This document shows, piece after piece, positions 1 through 8,575 of a stretch of 64,000 nucleotides of DNA; positions within the stretch are counted from its first letter, which is position 1, and each line of letters opens with the position of its first letter. The notes beneath the pieces were generated by a model. The model did not search any database, had not been told where the DNA came from, and was given only the letters and a program-made list of their open reading frames with translations. This DNA is from Rhizobium sp. 11515TR (GTDB lineage Bacteria > Pseudomonadota > Alphaproteobacteria > Rhizobiales > Rhizobiaceae), in contig NZ_CP022999.1 of NCBI RefSeq assembly GCF_002277895.1, positions 310,001 through 374,000 on the forward strand. Direction: 5' to 3'. The position numbers were made by a program, and so were the translations under genes.

Positions 1-148
1 CCTCCGGCGGATAGCGGTTGAGTTCGGCAGCCGCCCCTTCAGCGTTGAAATAGTTGCCGTAGCGGCTGTCATATTCATGGATCAGTTCGTCGATCAGCGG
101 CTTGGCGCGCGGGTCCAGCGTGGTCGTATAAAGAAACGTGTCGCTCAT
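1..148 (-). CDS. GNAT-type N-acetyltransferase, N-terminal 49 codons (cut by window edge)
   Basis: Reading the minus strand from an ATG at 148 gives a protein beginning MSDTFLYTTTLDPRAKPLID and running open to position 1. The opening (TLDPRAKPLIDEL, then YDSRYG) resembles small GNAT acetyltransferases found beside M20 hydrolases and LLM monooxygenases. The gene starts 8 bp after the amidohydrolase stop and is on the same strand, so it is probably the last or next gene of that operon. By analogy with Bacillus SnaA/YxeL it would N-acetylate an S-alkylcysteine before C-S cleavage. The catalytic acetyl-CoA-binding region lies outside the window, so the assignment rests on the N-terminus and context. 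Confidence 0.55.
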   Translation of the reverse strand, partial: MSDTFLYTTTLDPRAKPLIDELIHEYDSRYGNYFNAEGAAAELNRYPPE

Positions 149-156
149 GTCGTTCG

Positions 157-1356
157 TCACCCGTTATCATTCGCGAGGAAGGCTTCGGCGAGCCGCACCC
201 AATAGCGGGCTGCCGGCGCGATGATCGCGTCGTTGAAATCGTAGCGGGCGCTGTGCAGCGGCGCGCTATCGCCATTGCCGACGAAGAGGTAGCTCCCGGG
301 CTTGGCCTGCAGCAGGAAGGCAAAGTCTTCGCTCGCCGTCCGCGGCCGGAAATCCGCCTCGACGGCCGCACTTCCAAGCGCCTGCAAGGCGACATTCCTG
401 GCGAATTCTGTCTCTTCGGCATGATTGACGAGTGCGGGAAAACCGAGACGGTAATCGACTTCGGCCGCAGCGCCGAAGCTTTCCGCCTGCGCACGCGCGA
501 GTGCGGGAATCCGCTCCTGCAATCTGGCCCGGACGGTCTTATTGTAGGCGCGCATGGTCAGCTTCATCTCCACGCTTTCCGGGATGACGTTCGAAGCCGA
601 ACCGGCATGAATGGAACCGACCGTCGCGACCGCCATCTCCTGAGGATCGATATTGCGCGAGACGACGCTTTGCAGGGCCGTGATGAACGAGGCTGAAGCC
701 AGCACCGGATCGACTGCACGATGCGGCTCTGCGCCATGCCCGCCCTTTCCGACGATCGTGATGACCGCCTTATCGACGGAGGCCATCGCGGGGCCGGCTA
801 CGAAACCGAACTGCCCCGACGGCACGCCGGGCCAATTGTGCAGCCCGAAGACCGCATCGACCGGAAACCGATCAAAAAGCCCTTCGGACAACATCTTACG
901 CGCGCCGGCTCCAATCTCCTCGGCCGGCTGGAATATCAGCCGCAGCGTGCCGCTGAAATTGCCGCTTTCTGCGAGGTAACGAGCAGCAGCGAGCAGGATC
1001 GAAGTATGTCCGTCGTGGCCGCAGGCGTGCATGACGCCTGGATTGGCGCTCTCATAATCAAGTCCAGTCGCTTCCTCGATCGGCAGCGCATCCATGTCGG
1101 CGCGGATGCCGATACTGCGGTTGCCATTGCCTCGTCTCAGAGTCGCGACCACGCCTGTCCCGGCTATGCCGGTCGCGACTTCATAGCCCCAATCGGCAAG
1201 CAGCGAGGCCACTTTCTTGGCGGTGCGATGCTCCTGAAAAGCGAGTTCGGGATATTGATGCAGGTCGTGCCTGAGCGCGACGATCTCATCGAGATAGGCG
1301 GCAATCCCTGTCTCGATTGGATCGGTAATCGAAGCGGTCTTGATGATGGCGTTCAT
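157..1356 (-). CDS. M20-family amidohydrolase / N-acyl-amino-acid deacetylase
   Basis: The 399-residue protein has the M20 metallopeptidase layout. There is a metal-binding MHACGHDGHTSILLAAA stretch near residue 110, QPAEEIGAGARKML near 143, the dimerisation-domain KGGHGAEPH segment near 205, and a C-terminal RTASEDFAF metal ligand region near 347. Family members (hippurate hydrolase, YxeP, SndA) cleave N-acyl amino acids in the cytoplasm using two metal ions. It is third in a minus-strand operon: 15 bp behind an NtaA-type monooxygenase and 8 bp ahead of a GNAT gene. That order suggests removal of an acetyl group from cysteine after monooxygenase action. Substrate is inferred; the family call is firm. 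Confidence 0.85.
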   Translation of the reverse strand: MNAIIKTASITDPIETGIAAYLDEIVALRHDLHQYPELAFQEHRTAKKVASLLADWGYEVATGIAGTGVVATLRRGNGNRSIGIRADMDALPIEEATGLDYESANPGVMHACGHDGHTSILLAAARYLAESGNFSGTLRLIFQPAEEIGAGARKMLSEGLFDRFPVDAVFGLHNWPGVPSGQFGFVAGPAMASVDKAVITIVGKGGHGAEPHRAVDPVLASASFITALQSVVSRNIDPQEMAVATVGSIHAGSASNVIPESVEMKLTMRAYNKTVRARLQERIPALARAQAESFGAAAEVDYRLGFPALVNHAEETEFARNVALQALGSAAVEADFRPRTASEDFAFLLQAKPGSYLFVGNGDSAPLHSARYDFNDAIIAPAARYWVRLAEAFLANDNG

Positions 1357-1371
1357 GGTGATCGTCCCGGC

Positions 1372-2721
1372 TCAGGCGCCTACGGCCTTTGCGGGCGCGA
1401 TGTTTGAATCCTCTGCCGCATAACGGCTTTCGCGATATGGGAGCCCGAGATGATCGCGGAGCGTCTCGCCTTTCAAAGCGGGATCGAAATAGCCGCGCTC
1501 GGTCAGAATCGGCAGGACATGCCTGGAGAAATCGTCGAAGCCTTCACCGATGACGGGGAAGCCGAGGATGAAGCCGTCGGCGCCCTCTTCGTCCACCCAG
1601 CGGATGATCTCATTGGCGATGTGCTCGGCGGTGCCGATGAAGGAGGTTCGCGGCGTGGCAGCATCGAGCGCCACTTCGCGCAAGGTAAGCTCCTTCTCCC
1701 GCGCGGTCTTCTTGATGCGGTCGGTCGTGGCGCGGAAATTGTTGCGGCCGATATCGCCGAGATCGGGGAAAGGCTCGTCCAGGGGATAGGCGCTGAAATC
1801 ATGATGATCGAAGAAGCGGCCGAGATAGGCCAGTGCCTCTTCGATGGTGACGAGGTTGCGGATCGCCTGGTACTTGGCCTCCGCCTCCTCCTGCGTTGCG
1901 CCGACGATCGGCCCTATGCCGGGAAAGATGCCCACATCGGCCGCACTGCGGCCATGCGCGATCGCGCTCTGCTTCACCTGCTTGTAGAAGGTCTTTGCGT
2001 CTTCCAGCGGTCCGCCATTGGTGAAGACGGCATCGGCGTGCTTGCCGGCAAGTCGGATGCCGGAATCGGAGGCGCCCGCCTGGAATACCACCGGCTGCCC
2101 CTGCTTGGAGCGGCCGATATTGAGGGGGCCTTCGATGCGGAAGAACCGGCCCTTGTGGTTCAGGCGATGCAGCTTGGTTTTGTCGGCGTAGACGCCGGTC
2201 TCGCGGTCGCGCACGAAGGCATCGTCATCCCAGGAGTCCCACAGACCCTTGATGGCGTCGAGATACTCGTCGGCGATCTCGTAGCGCAATTCATGCTCGG
2301 GATGCTCGCGGCTATAGTTTCGGCCCGAGCCTTCGAGCGGAGACGTCACGGCATTCCAGCCGGCGCGGCCGCCGCTGATGAGATCGAGCGAGGCGAATTG
2401 CCGGGCAATGGTGAAGGGATCGCTATAAGAGGTCGAGACCGTGCCCACGAGGCCGAGCTTCGTTGTAAAGGCGGCAAGCGCGGACAGAATGGTCAGCGGC
2501 TCGAAGCGGTTGAGGAAATGCGGGATCGATTGCTCGTTGATATAGAGCCCGTCCGCGACGAAAGCGAAGGCGATACCGGCCTCTTCGGCCTTGCGGGCCG
2601 TCTTGACGAAGAAGTTCAGATTGGTGCTGGCATCGGCCGGAACGCTTGGATGCTTCCAGGCATTCATGTGGCCACCCGGGCCTTGCAGCATGATACCGAA
2701 GGTAACGTGTTTTTGAACCAT
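1372..2721 (-). CDS. LLM-class flavin monooxygenase, NtaA/SnaA/DszA type (CmoJ/YtnJ-like)
   Basis: This 449-residue cytoplasmic enzyme has the (beta/alpha)8 luciferase-like fold. It begins VTFGIMLQGPGGHMNAWKHP, carries the family GRAGWNAVTSPLEGSGRNYS segment near residue 130, and has VVFQAGASDSGIRLA near 212. These mark the nitrilotriacetate/dibenzothiophene-sulfone monooxygenase branch, which uses reduced FMN and O2 to cleave C-N or C-S bonds. The ATG follows a strong AGGAGG site. It is the second gene of the operon, 24 bp after another LLM enzyme. Bacillus pairs the same two LLM types (CmoO, CmoJ) with a GNAT and a deacetylase in S-alkylcysteine salvage. No FMN reductase is visible nearby. 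Confidence 0.87.
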   Translation of the reverse strand: MVQKHVTFGIMLQGPGGHMNAWKHPSVPADASTNLNFFVKTARKAEEAGIAFAFVADGLYINEQSIPHFLNRFEPLTILSALAAFTTKLGLVGTVSTSYSDPFTIARQFASLDLISGGRAGWNAVTSPLEGSGRNYSREHPEHELRYEIADEYLDAIKGLWDSWDDDAFVRDRETGVYADKTKLHRLNHKGRFFRIEGPLNIGRSKQGQPVVFQAGASDSGIRLAGKHADAVFTNGGPLEDAKTFYKQVKQSAIAHGRSAADVGIFPGIGPIVGATQEEAEAKYQAIRNLVTIEEALAYLGRFFDHHDFSAYPLDEPFPDLGDIGRNNFRATTDRIKKTAREKELTLREVALDAATPRTSFIGTAEHIANEIIRWVDEEGADGFILGFPVIGEGFDDFSRHVLPILTERGYFDPALKGETLRDHLGLPYRESRYAAEDSNIAPAKAVGA

Positions 2722-2745
2722 GATGATCCTCCTGGGACAGGCCGT

Positions 2746-3738
2746 TCAGGCAACGAGGGAAAGGCGTTCTTTGGCGAGCAATTCTATGGAGTTCAGCCGT
2801 TCGGCCGCGGTCAGCGCCGGCGTGTCGAGCACGAATTCCTCGACACCATAACGGCGATGAAACGCGTCGAGTTCGCCGCGGATCTGCGCCGCCGTGCCAT
2901 GCAGTACGCTCGGCACCTTCTCTTCGGTCCGGAACTCCGAGAAGCCCGCCTGACGCGCGAATTCCGCCGCCTGCTCCTGGGTGCCGACATTGACGCTCTG
3001 GCCGTTAGGCAGGAAGAGCTTGACGATGCGCAGCTGCCCGACGCGCTCGCGGGCATGGGCCTCGCTTTCCGCAGCAAAGGCGGCAAGCGCTAGGATCGGC
3101 ACCTTGCCATCCGTCGCGCTGGCGTAAGCTTCAAACGTATTGCGCAGATTTTCCGGATCACCGTTCAGATGGCCGGCAAACACCAGCCTCCAACCCTTCT
3201 CCGCGGCAAGCTTCGCGCTTTCGACGCTGGCGCCGAGAAGGAAGCGCTCGGGCGCGCGCGGCGGAAATGGTGTCGCCAGCGCGCCATCGGAATGAGGATC
3301 GGCCGCGAAATAGGTGTTGATATCAGAGAGCTGTTCGGCAAAATCCGGCTTCTTCTCAGGATCGAAAGCGCGCTGCAATGCGCGGGTCGAAAGCGGAAAT
3401 CCGCCCGGCGCCTTGCCGACACCGAGATCTACACGCCCCGGCGCCAGTGAGGCCAGGAGGTTGAAAACCTCCGCAACCTTGTAGGCGCTGTAATGCTGCA
3501 GCATGACGCCGCCGGAACCGATGCGGATCCTTGAAGTCCGCGCAAGAAGATGAGCGATCAGGACTTCCGGAGCCGAACTTGCGAGGTTCGCCATATTGTG
3601 ATGCTCGGCGACCCAGAAGCGATGATAGCCGAGCTCCTCGGCCCGGATGGCCAAGCGAGCCGTGGCGCCGAGCGCATCGGTGGCGTTGAGCCCCTGTTCG
3701 ATCGGGCTCTTGTCAAGAAGGCTGAGGAGATAAGTCAT
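2746..3738 (-). CDS. LLM-class flavin oxidoreductase, MsnO8/CmoO-like
   Basis: The 330-residue protein begins MTYLLSLLDKSPIEQG and has RFWVAEHHNM near residue 40, IRIGSGGVMLQHY near 72 and GRVDLGVGKAPGGFP near 100. These are signatures of the compact luciferase-like monooxygenases typified by Bacillus YtmO/CmoO. It is the first gene of the minus-strand operon and has a 342-bp AT-containing region upstream. Ribosome-binding sequence before the ATG is weak. Role inferred from context: FMN-dependent oxidation of an N-acetyl-S-alkylcysteine, working with the NtaA-type partner. The exact substrate cannot be read from sequence. Confidence 0.82.
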   Translation of the reverse strand: MTYLLSLLDKSPIEQGLNATDALGATARLAIRAEELGYHRFWVAEHHNMANLASSAPEVLIAHLLARTSRIRIGSGGVMLQHYSAYKVAEVFNLLASLAPGRVDLGVGKAPGGFPLSTRALQRAFDPEKKPDFAEQLSDINTYFAADPHSDGALATPFPPRAPERFLLGASVESAKLAAEKGWRLVFAGHLNGDPENLRNTFEAYASATDGKVPILALAAFAAESEAHARERVGQLRIVKLFLPNGQSVNVGTQEQAAEFARQAGFSEFRTEEKVPSVLHGTAAQIRGELDAFHRRYGVEEFVLDTPALTAAERLNSIELLAKERLSLVA

Positions 3739-4080
3739 GCCGTTTCATCCATGTTTGCGCCCAATGCCGACCATGAAGCGCCATAGTCTATAAAAAACAT
3801 AGATTTTAAGTTATTTAAGAAACAGCTTTCTTTTTCTTTCGCCGGATGCGGAAAAAATCAGCAGCGCCCAAAGGCGGCATCGATGGATGCCGCTGCAGGT
3901 TCCAGTGACAGGATCGAGCGCCTGTTGGGACTAAGCCTGTTCAAGGAAGAGCATAGCGTCACAGGCCGTTACCGATCATTTCGACCGGCTGTGATGCCTC
4001 TCACGACGGAAAGACGGCGCAATCGACAGCGATGGACGCAATAGATTGCCAAAACCCGCAAATCAGTTCACCTTTCACCT
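3739..4080. other. Intergenic region with promoter-like AT tract and a hairpin
   Basis: No gene is recognised in these 342 bp. Next to the divergent LLM gene is an AT-rich tract at 3784-3822 containing ATAGTCTAT and further CTAT/ATAG words; similar words occur upstream of the ABC importer near 8465-8493. A perfect 8-bp stem, GCGGCATC / GATGCCGC with a GATG loop, lies at 3874-3893; no T-run follows it. Confidence 0.4.
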
Positions 4081-4314
4081 ATGCCCGATATCGCACGACC
4101 ATTCGTGACCGATGATGATCCCGACCGGGACATTCGCTGCCAGGACGCGCTGCAAGCCGCTTTTCGAGAGTTGCTGAATGCCGCGACCCTGGCGGGATGG
4201 TCGGAGCGTGAAGTTGCCTTGGCGATTGCCGAGCTCGCGGACAAGCATTTGCTCTCGCTTGAGACCCATGACAATACCGACGCCCTCATCGCGCTGCTGC
4301 GGCGAATGACCTAG
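4081..4314 (+). CDS. Small conserved-looking hypothetical protein (77 aa)
   Basis: A 77-residue acidic, mostly helical protein starting MPDIARPFVTDDDPDRD and ending in IALLRRMT. No signal peptide, membrane segment or cysteine motif is visible. The segment LNAATLAGWSEREVALAIAE looks like a compact helical pair. It ends 43 bp before the end of the convergent efflux permease gene. Ribosome binding is poor before the ATG. Function unknown; a small cytoplasmic accessory protein is the simplest reading. Confidence reflects reasonable codon composition and isolation rather than a recognised family. Confidence 0.5.
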   Translation: MPDIARPFVTDDDPDRDIRCQDALQAAFRELLNAATLAGWSEREVALAIAELADKHLLSLETHDNTDALIALLRRMT

Positions 4315-4357
4315 TCAGCCAACCGTCCACCTGCAGGGAGGTCGATCGTTGCGGTGC

Positions 4358-5965
4358 TCAATGCATGCCGCCGCCACCCTCCTTGAGATCGACATTGCTC
4401 AGGATCAGCGCAAGCGGAATGGCGCAGAGCACGATCAGCATCAGCACATGAAATACATCGATATAGGCGAGGAAGCTCGCCTGGGTCTGCACCTGCTGTC
4501 CTATCCAGGCCGTCGCCTGCGCCTGGGCATCCGCTATGGTCGCACCTTTCTCGGCAAAATAGCGCGTCATGGTTCGCAGCGTCTCCTGATAGGCCGGCGA
4601 CGATGGCGTGACATGCTCCACCAGGCGGCTCTGGTGCCACTGCTCCCGATGCGCCAGGACATTTGACGCGATACAAACGCCGATGGAGCCGCCGATGTTG
4701 CGCGCGGCATTGATCATGGCCGACGCCTGATTGGTCTGCTCGGGCCTCAAACCATAGTAGGAGGCGGAAGTGATGGGGATGAAGATCAGCGGCAGGCCAA
4801 GCCCGATATAGAGACGAGACCAGACGAAGAAGCTGAAGTTCAGACCAGGATAGAGCCGCGTCAGCTGCCACATGGACATCGCAATGATCGCCGCACCGAT
4901 GGCGATCAGATATTTCGGCTGAACCAAGGAATTCACGCGACCGGCAACAAACATCATGACCATGGTCACGATCCCGCCCGGTGAAAGCGCCAGGCCTGCC
5001 CAGGTCGCTGTATATCCGTAGTTCTGCTGCACGACCTCTGGGATGAACTGCGTCGTCGCGATCAGGATTGCGCCGGTTGCCATCATCACGATGAAACAGG
5101 AGCCGAATTGCCGGGTGCCGAGCAGCCACCCATCGATGATCGGATTCGCCTTCGTCAGAACCCACGGTATGGCAGCCAGGAAGGCGAGAACGCATATGGC
5201 GACCATGACGATGATGAAGTCGGAGCCGAACCAGTCATCGGTCTGTCCCCGATCCAGGATGAGTTCCAGCGAGCCGAGAAAGGTCGCCACCAGCAGAAAG
5301 CCGATGAGATCGAAACGCACGCCCTTCCGGCGGAATTCCTCGCGCATGCTCCTCGTCTTCGGGGTCTCCTTCAACAGCACATAGACGAGCACGAAGGCGA
5401 ATATGCCGACAGGCCCATTGATGAGGAAGCACCAGTGCCAGGAAAGGTTATCGGAGAGATAACCGCCCAAGGTCGGTCCGATGACCGGCGCGACGACCAC
5501 GGCGACACCGAAGAGTGCAAAAGCCTGACCACGTTTTGCCGGCGGAAAAGCATCGGCAAGGATCGCCTGCGAGGTCGGCACCATGCCGCCGCCGGCAAAA
5601 CCCTGTATGACGCGGAAAATCAACAGCACCTGGAGATTCCACGACAGACCGCACAGAACGGAAGCGATCGTGAATGTCACCAGGCACAGGAGATAGAACC
5701 GACGGCGTCCAAACCGTTCGGCGAAATAGCTGCTGGCAACCAGCACGATGGCATTGGAAACGAGATAGGTCGTGACCACCCAGGAGGCTTCGTCAGAGCT
5801 GACGGCGAGGCCGCCTGAAATGTAGCGCAGCGCCACGTTGGCAATCGTAGTGTCCAGCACTTCCATGAAGGTTGCCAGCGACACCACCACGGCGATTAGC
5901 CAGGGATTCGTGACTTGCGCGGGTGACGCTCCTCTTCCACCCGCTGCCGCGCCTGCATCGCTCAT
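4358..5965 (-). CDS. emrB: DHA2-family (14-TM) MFS drug efflux permease, EmrB-like
   Basis: The 535-residue protein shows a 14-segment major-facilitator pattern. ATFMEVLDTTIANVAL in TM1 is the DHA2 D1-type motif, YFAERFGRRRFY is motif A near residue 82, and APVIGPTLGGYLSD near 158 is antiporter motif C. It sits in the inner membrane and would exchange protons for hydrophobic toxicants. It starts 5 bp after the stop of an HlyD-type adaptor on the same strand, the standard EmrA-EmrB arrangement that spans the envelope with an outer-membrane channel (not seen here). The C-terminus is hydrophobic and ends in a short polar tail. No dedicated regulator is adjacent. Confidence 0.9.
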   Translation of the reverse strand: MSDAGAAAGGRGASPAQVTNPWLIAVVVSLATFMEVLDTTIANVALRYISGGLAVSSDEASWVVTTYLVSNAIVLVASSYFAERFGRRRFYLLCLVTFTIASVLCGLSWNLQVLLIFRVIQGFAGGGMVPTSQAILADAFPPAKRGQAFALFGVAVVVAPVIGPTLGGYLSDNLSWHWCFLINGPVGIFAFVLVYVLLKETPKTRSMREEFRRKGVRFDLIGFLLVATFLGSLELILDRGQTDDWFGSDFIIVMVAICVLAFLAAIPWVLTKANPIIDGWLLGTRQFGSCFIVMMATGAILIATTQFIPEVVQQNYGYTATWAGLALSPGGIVTMVMMFVAGRVNSLVQPKYLIAIGAAIIAMSMWQLTRLYPGLNFSFFVWSRLYIGLGLPLIFIPITSASYYGLRPEQTNQASAMINAARNIGGSIGVCIASNVLAHREQWHQSRLVEHVTPSSPAYQETLRTMTRYFAEKGATIADAQAQATAWIGQQVQTQASFLAYIDVFHVLMLIVLCAIPLALILSNVDLKEGGGGMH

Positions 5966-5970
5966 CTCGC

Positions 5971-7113
5971 TCAGCTCCTCGGGCGTACCGTCACTGTCGG
6001 CACCACGGACATGCCGGGGCCGATTGCAACATCAGCGGGCCATCTGTCGACGATGATCTTGACCGGCACGCGCTGCGTGACCTTGACGTAATTGCCGGTC
6101 GCGTTTTCTGCTGGCAACAGCGAAAAGGCAGTGCCAGAACCCGGCTGAACCGATGCTACCTTTCCGTGGAGCGTGTGGTTGGGATAGGCATCGATCGTGA
6201 TGTCCACCGGCTGACCCGGCCGCATGTCTGTGAGCTGCGTCTCCTTGAAGTTCGCCGTGATCCAGACCTCGTCGGGAACGAATGTCGAGATCGCCTGCCC
6301 TGCCTCCACATATTGCCCCTTGGCGCCGGTAAGGCGTACGATGCGCCCCGGCTGAGCCGCCGTGATCGTCGTGTAATTAAGGTTCTGCTGCGCTTCTTCG
6401 GCCTGTGCCTGCGCCTGCTTGAGGCTTGCGAGCGCACTGGATTTCTGCGCTTCGGCAACGGCTTTGTTCTTCAGCGCCGAGGTAATATTTGCCTGCATCT
6501 GGGCAAGACTTGCCTGATCCTGCTGCAGGGTTGCCGTAGCCTGTTGCACGGCCTGCACGCTGCCGGAGCCGGTCTTGACCAGTTGCTGCTGGCGATTGGA
6601 TTCCTGCTGCGCAAACTGCAGCGCGGCGGTGGCGGAATTCTGTTGCGCCCTGGCGACGTCGACGGCGGCGCTCGCCGCCTCGATCTGCGCGCCGGCGCTG
6701 TCGACCGAGGCCTTTGCCACCTCTACCTGCCCGTTCGCCTGATCGAGCGCGATCTGATAGTCACGCGGATCGATCCTCAAGATGACATCGCCCGCTTTGA
6801 CGGACTGGTTATCGGTCACCGGAACCTCGGCAACATAGCCGGATACCTTGGCAGCAACCGAAAAGCTGCGCGCATCGACAAAGGCATCATCCGTCGACTC
6901 GTAGGGATAGAAATAGATCTTCCAGACGAACCATGCGGCTACGATCAGTGCGAGCAAAACGACAATGCCGAGCAGAATGGAAAGAGGATGACGGCGAATG
7001 AAGGATGGGCGCTTTTCAGCCGGTGCCTCATTCTCGCGGCCGGTGCCATCAACAGGCTGCTGCTTCAGCCGATCCGGCTTGGTTTCCGCAATATTGGGTT
7101 GATTGTCCGCCAT
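5971..7113 (-). CDS. emrA: HlyD/EmrA-type membrane-fusion adaptor
   Basis: The 380-residue protein has a proline/charge-rich cytoplasmic tail and one membrane segment near residues 46-70 (LSILLGIVVLLALIVAAW). The EmrA word YPYESTDDAFVDAR follows, then a biotinyl-lipoyl-like half motif (VAEVPVTDNQSVKAGDVIL), a long Ala/Gln-rich coiled-coil hairpin at about 120-225, and a second half motif around AAQPGRIVRLTGAKGQYVEAG. Such adaptors link an MFS pump to an outer-membrane channel. It is the first gene of a two-gene operon with the downstream EmrB-like permease. Substrate unknown. The upstream gap to the udgX stop is only 47 bp. Confidence 0.9.
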   Translation of the reverse strand: MADNQPNIAETKPDRLKQQPVDGTGRENEAPAEKRPSFIRRHPLSILLGIVVLLALIVAAWFVWKIYFYPYESTDDAFVDARSFSVAAKVSGYVAEVPVTDNQSVKAGDVILRIDPRDYQIALDQANGQVEVAKASVDSAGAQIEAASAAVDVARAQQNSATAALQFAQQESNRQQQLVKTGSGSVQAVQQATATLQQDQASLAQMQANITSALKNKAVAEAQKSSALASLKQAQAQAEEAQQNLNYTTITAAQPGRIVRLTGAKGQYVEAGQAISTFVPDEVWITANFKETQLTDMRPGQPVDITIDAYPNHTLHGKVASVQPGSGTAFSLLPAENATGNYVKVTQRVPVKIIVDRWPADVAIGPGMSVVPTVTVRPRS

Positions 7114-7160
7114 AACATGACCTTTGCTTGCTGTTCTGCAGTTGCGTCTGGAGAGGATTG

Positions 7161-7811
7161 TCAGTGCCGCAGAAAACTTCGGATCTTTTTGAGATCCCGA
7201 ATGAAGGTGAGCCGGTTCTTTTCCCGCTCGTCCGCTTCCCTGATCCGCAAGAGCGCCGAAGGATGAATGGTCACTAGGACATCGAGTTTTCGCGACGGAC
7301 GCAGAATCTGGCCACGGTCGCGCATGACTTTAACTTTCGAGCCGAGCAGCGAGGATACGGCCGTCGCCCCAAGCGCGACGACAAGTTTCGGCTTTAGTAA
7401 TTCGAGCTCTGCTCCCAGCCACCAGGCGCAGCGCTGCACCTCGCCGGCATTGGGCCTGGCATGCAATCGCTTCTTGCCGCGCATCTGATATTTGAAATGC
7501 TTCACGGCGTTGGTGACATAACAGCGGTCTCGATCCACGCCGGCTTCTTCAAGGCATTCATCAAGGAGCCTGCCCGCCGGTCCGACAAAAGGCTGGCCGG
7601 CCACATCCTCCTTATCGCCCGGCTGTTCGCCGACCAGCACGATGTCGGCCTGGGCCGGCCCTTCGCCGAACACAAGATGAGTGGCGTTGCGATAGAGATC
7701 GCAGCGTGTGCAGGATCGAGCATCTTCATGCAGCTCATCAAGTGTCTCTGCATTCGCATGCTCATAAGTGAGCGATGGGCCTGCGCCGGCCGAAGGAAAT
7801 CTATCGAGCAT
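7161..7811 (-). CDS. udgX: UdgX-type uracil-DNA-binding protein (family 4-related UDG)
   Basis: The protein has the uracil-DNA glycosylase fold with an Fe-S cluster. Visible motifs are SCTRCDLYRNAT (two cluster cysteines), GEQPGDKEDVAGQPFVGPAG (UdgX-specific first motif), VTNAVKHFKYQMRGKKRLH and TIHPSALLR (second catalytic motif). The KKRLH loop corresponds to the KRRIH loop of Mycobacterium smegmatis UdgX, whose histidine forms a covalent bond with uracil sites in DNA. Role: binding, and probably suicide cross-linking, of uracil in DNA. I chose the ATG at 7811 (216 aa, close to the 209 aa of the mycobacterial protein); an upstream ATG at 7874 would add 21 residues. Neither has a strong ribosome-binding site. 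Confidence 0.85.
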   Translation of the reverse strand: MLDRFPSAGAGPSLTYEHANAETLDELHEDARSCTRCDLYRNATHLVFGEGPAQADIVLVGEQPGDKEDVAGQPFVGPAGRLLDECLEEAGVDRDRCYVTNAVKHFKYQMRGKKRLHARPNAGEVQRCAWWLGAELELLKPKLVVALGATAVSSLLGSKVKVMRDRGQILRPSRKLDVLVTIHPSALLRIREADEREKNRLTFIRDLKKIRSFLRH

Positions 7812-7951
7812 TGGGGGCTCGCTATGGTTCCAGATTCTATGACGATGAACTAATCGTCCTTCTGTTTGTTCCATGCGGGATGCTCATCACAAGGGAACAC
7901 CCTTCCCAGGTGCTCGTTAAGACAGTGAGACCACGAGAACGGAGACCCGCC

Positions 7952-8305
7952 ATGAACAGCGAAAGTAAAACCGGCTCCTTTGCATTGACCGCATTCTTCG
8001 ACGACGAATATGACGCGGAAGCTGCAGCTCAGGTGTTGATGGATGCCGGTATCCCGAAGGACGCGATCACCATGACACCGGGCAACCGGCCCGATACCTC
8101 ACCGACCGATCACATGGGCTTTCTGGATGCATTGACGGACATCTTCTTTCATGAAGAGCAGCGCGCCGCCTATGCAGCCGCCCTCGAACGAGGAGGAACG
8201 CTCGTCACGGTGCAGGAAATGAATGAGGCGCAGCATAATATCGCGCTGCCGATTCTGACGGAAAGAGGCCAGATCGATCTCAACGAGCGCGAAAGTGCCA
8301 GTTAG
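7952..8305 (+). CDS. General-stress-protein-17M-like small protein
   Basis: A 117-residue protein starting MNSESKTGSFALTAFFDDEY. The repeated pattern of an alpha/beta domain (LTAFFDDEYDAEAAAQVLMDAGIPKDAITMTPG, given here as its theme: a strand, then a helix with paired alanines, then GIP) resembles the YflT/general stress 17M domain that senses residue-pair changes in soluble stress proteins. The ATG at 7952 follows GGAGAC by 5 bases and is preferred over longer upstream frames lacking such a site. It is divergent from udgX. Two acidic stretches (FFDDEYD, DIFFHEEQR) flank the core. Function unproven. Confidence 0.6.
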   Translation: MNSESKTGSFALTAFFDDEYDAEAAAQVLMDAGIPKDAITMTPGNRPDTSPTDHMGFLDALTDIFFHEEQRAAYAAALERGGTLVTVQEMNEAQHNIALPILTERGQIDLNERESAS

Positions 8306-8471
8306 GCGGCGGGGCTTTCGCTTTGCTATGGGAATGACCGATCTCGAGCAGAGTTCAGGATTTTGACGCGTTCCTGAGCATCGCTACTTATGTCGGCTTC
8401 GCTCCACCGAAAAGGCGCTAGCCCTGTCATCTTCGTGAATTCAGACAAACAATTCCTATAATAATCTATAA

Positions 8472-8493
8472 AAATAGTTTGCTATTTCTATCG
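8472..8493. promoter_or_regulatory. Inverted repeat upstream of sulfonate-type ABC operon
   Basis: AAATAG-TTTG-CTATTT (arms 8472-8477 and 8482-8487) is a perfect interrupted palindrome about 90 bp before the substrate-binding protein gene. It is directly followed by TTTCTATCG (8485-8493). The same 9-mer occurs, on the minus strand, 57-65 bp upstream of the LLM monooxygenase gene that starts at 18037. A regulator such as a CysB/Cbl-type LysR protein is possible, but that is inference. Confidence 0.4.
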
Positions 8494-8575
8494 ATCCTGC
8501 CCCCGATTTCGTTAGGTTCTACGCATTGCATTCAGGGAACCGCTGGAAAATCTGATCCGGCCAAGGGGACTAGTC

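Noticed and set aside
1450-3093. Long plus-strand open frame opposite the LLM genes
   Set aside because: It mirrors strong minus-strand LLM proteins; composition (many Arg, Asp, Gly, Ile) is that of an antisense frame in high-GC DNA and no motif is seen.
4311-5195. Minus-strand frame rich in His, Cys and Arg overlapping emrB
   Set aside because: It is a shifted frame of the EmrB-like gene, which has complete membrane-transporter motifs.
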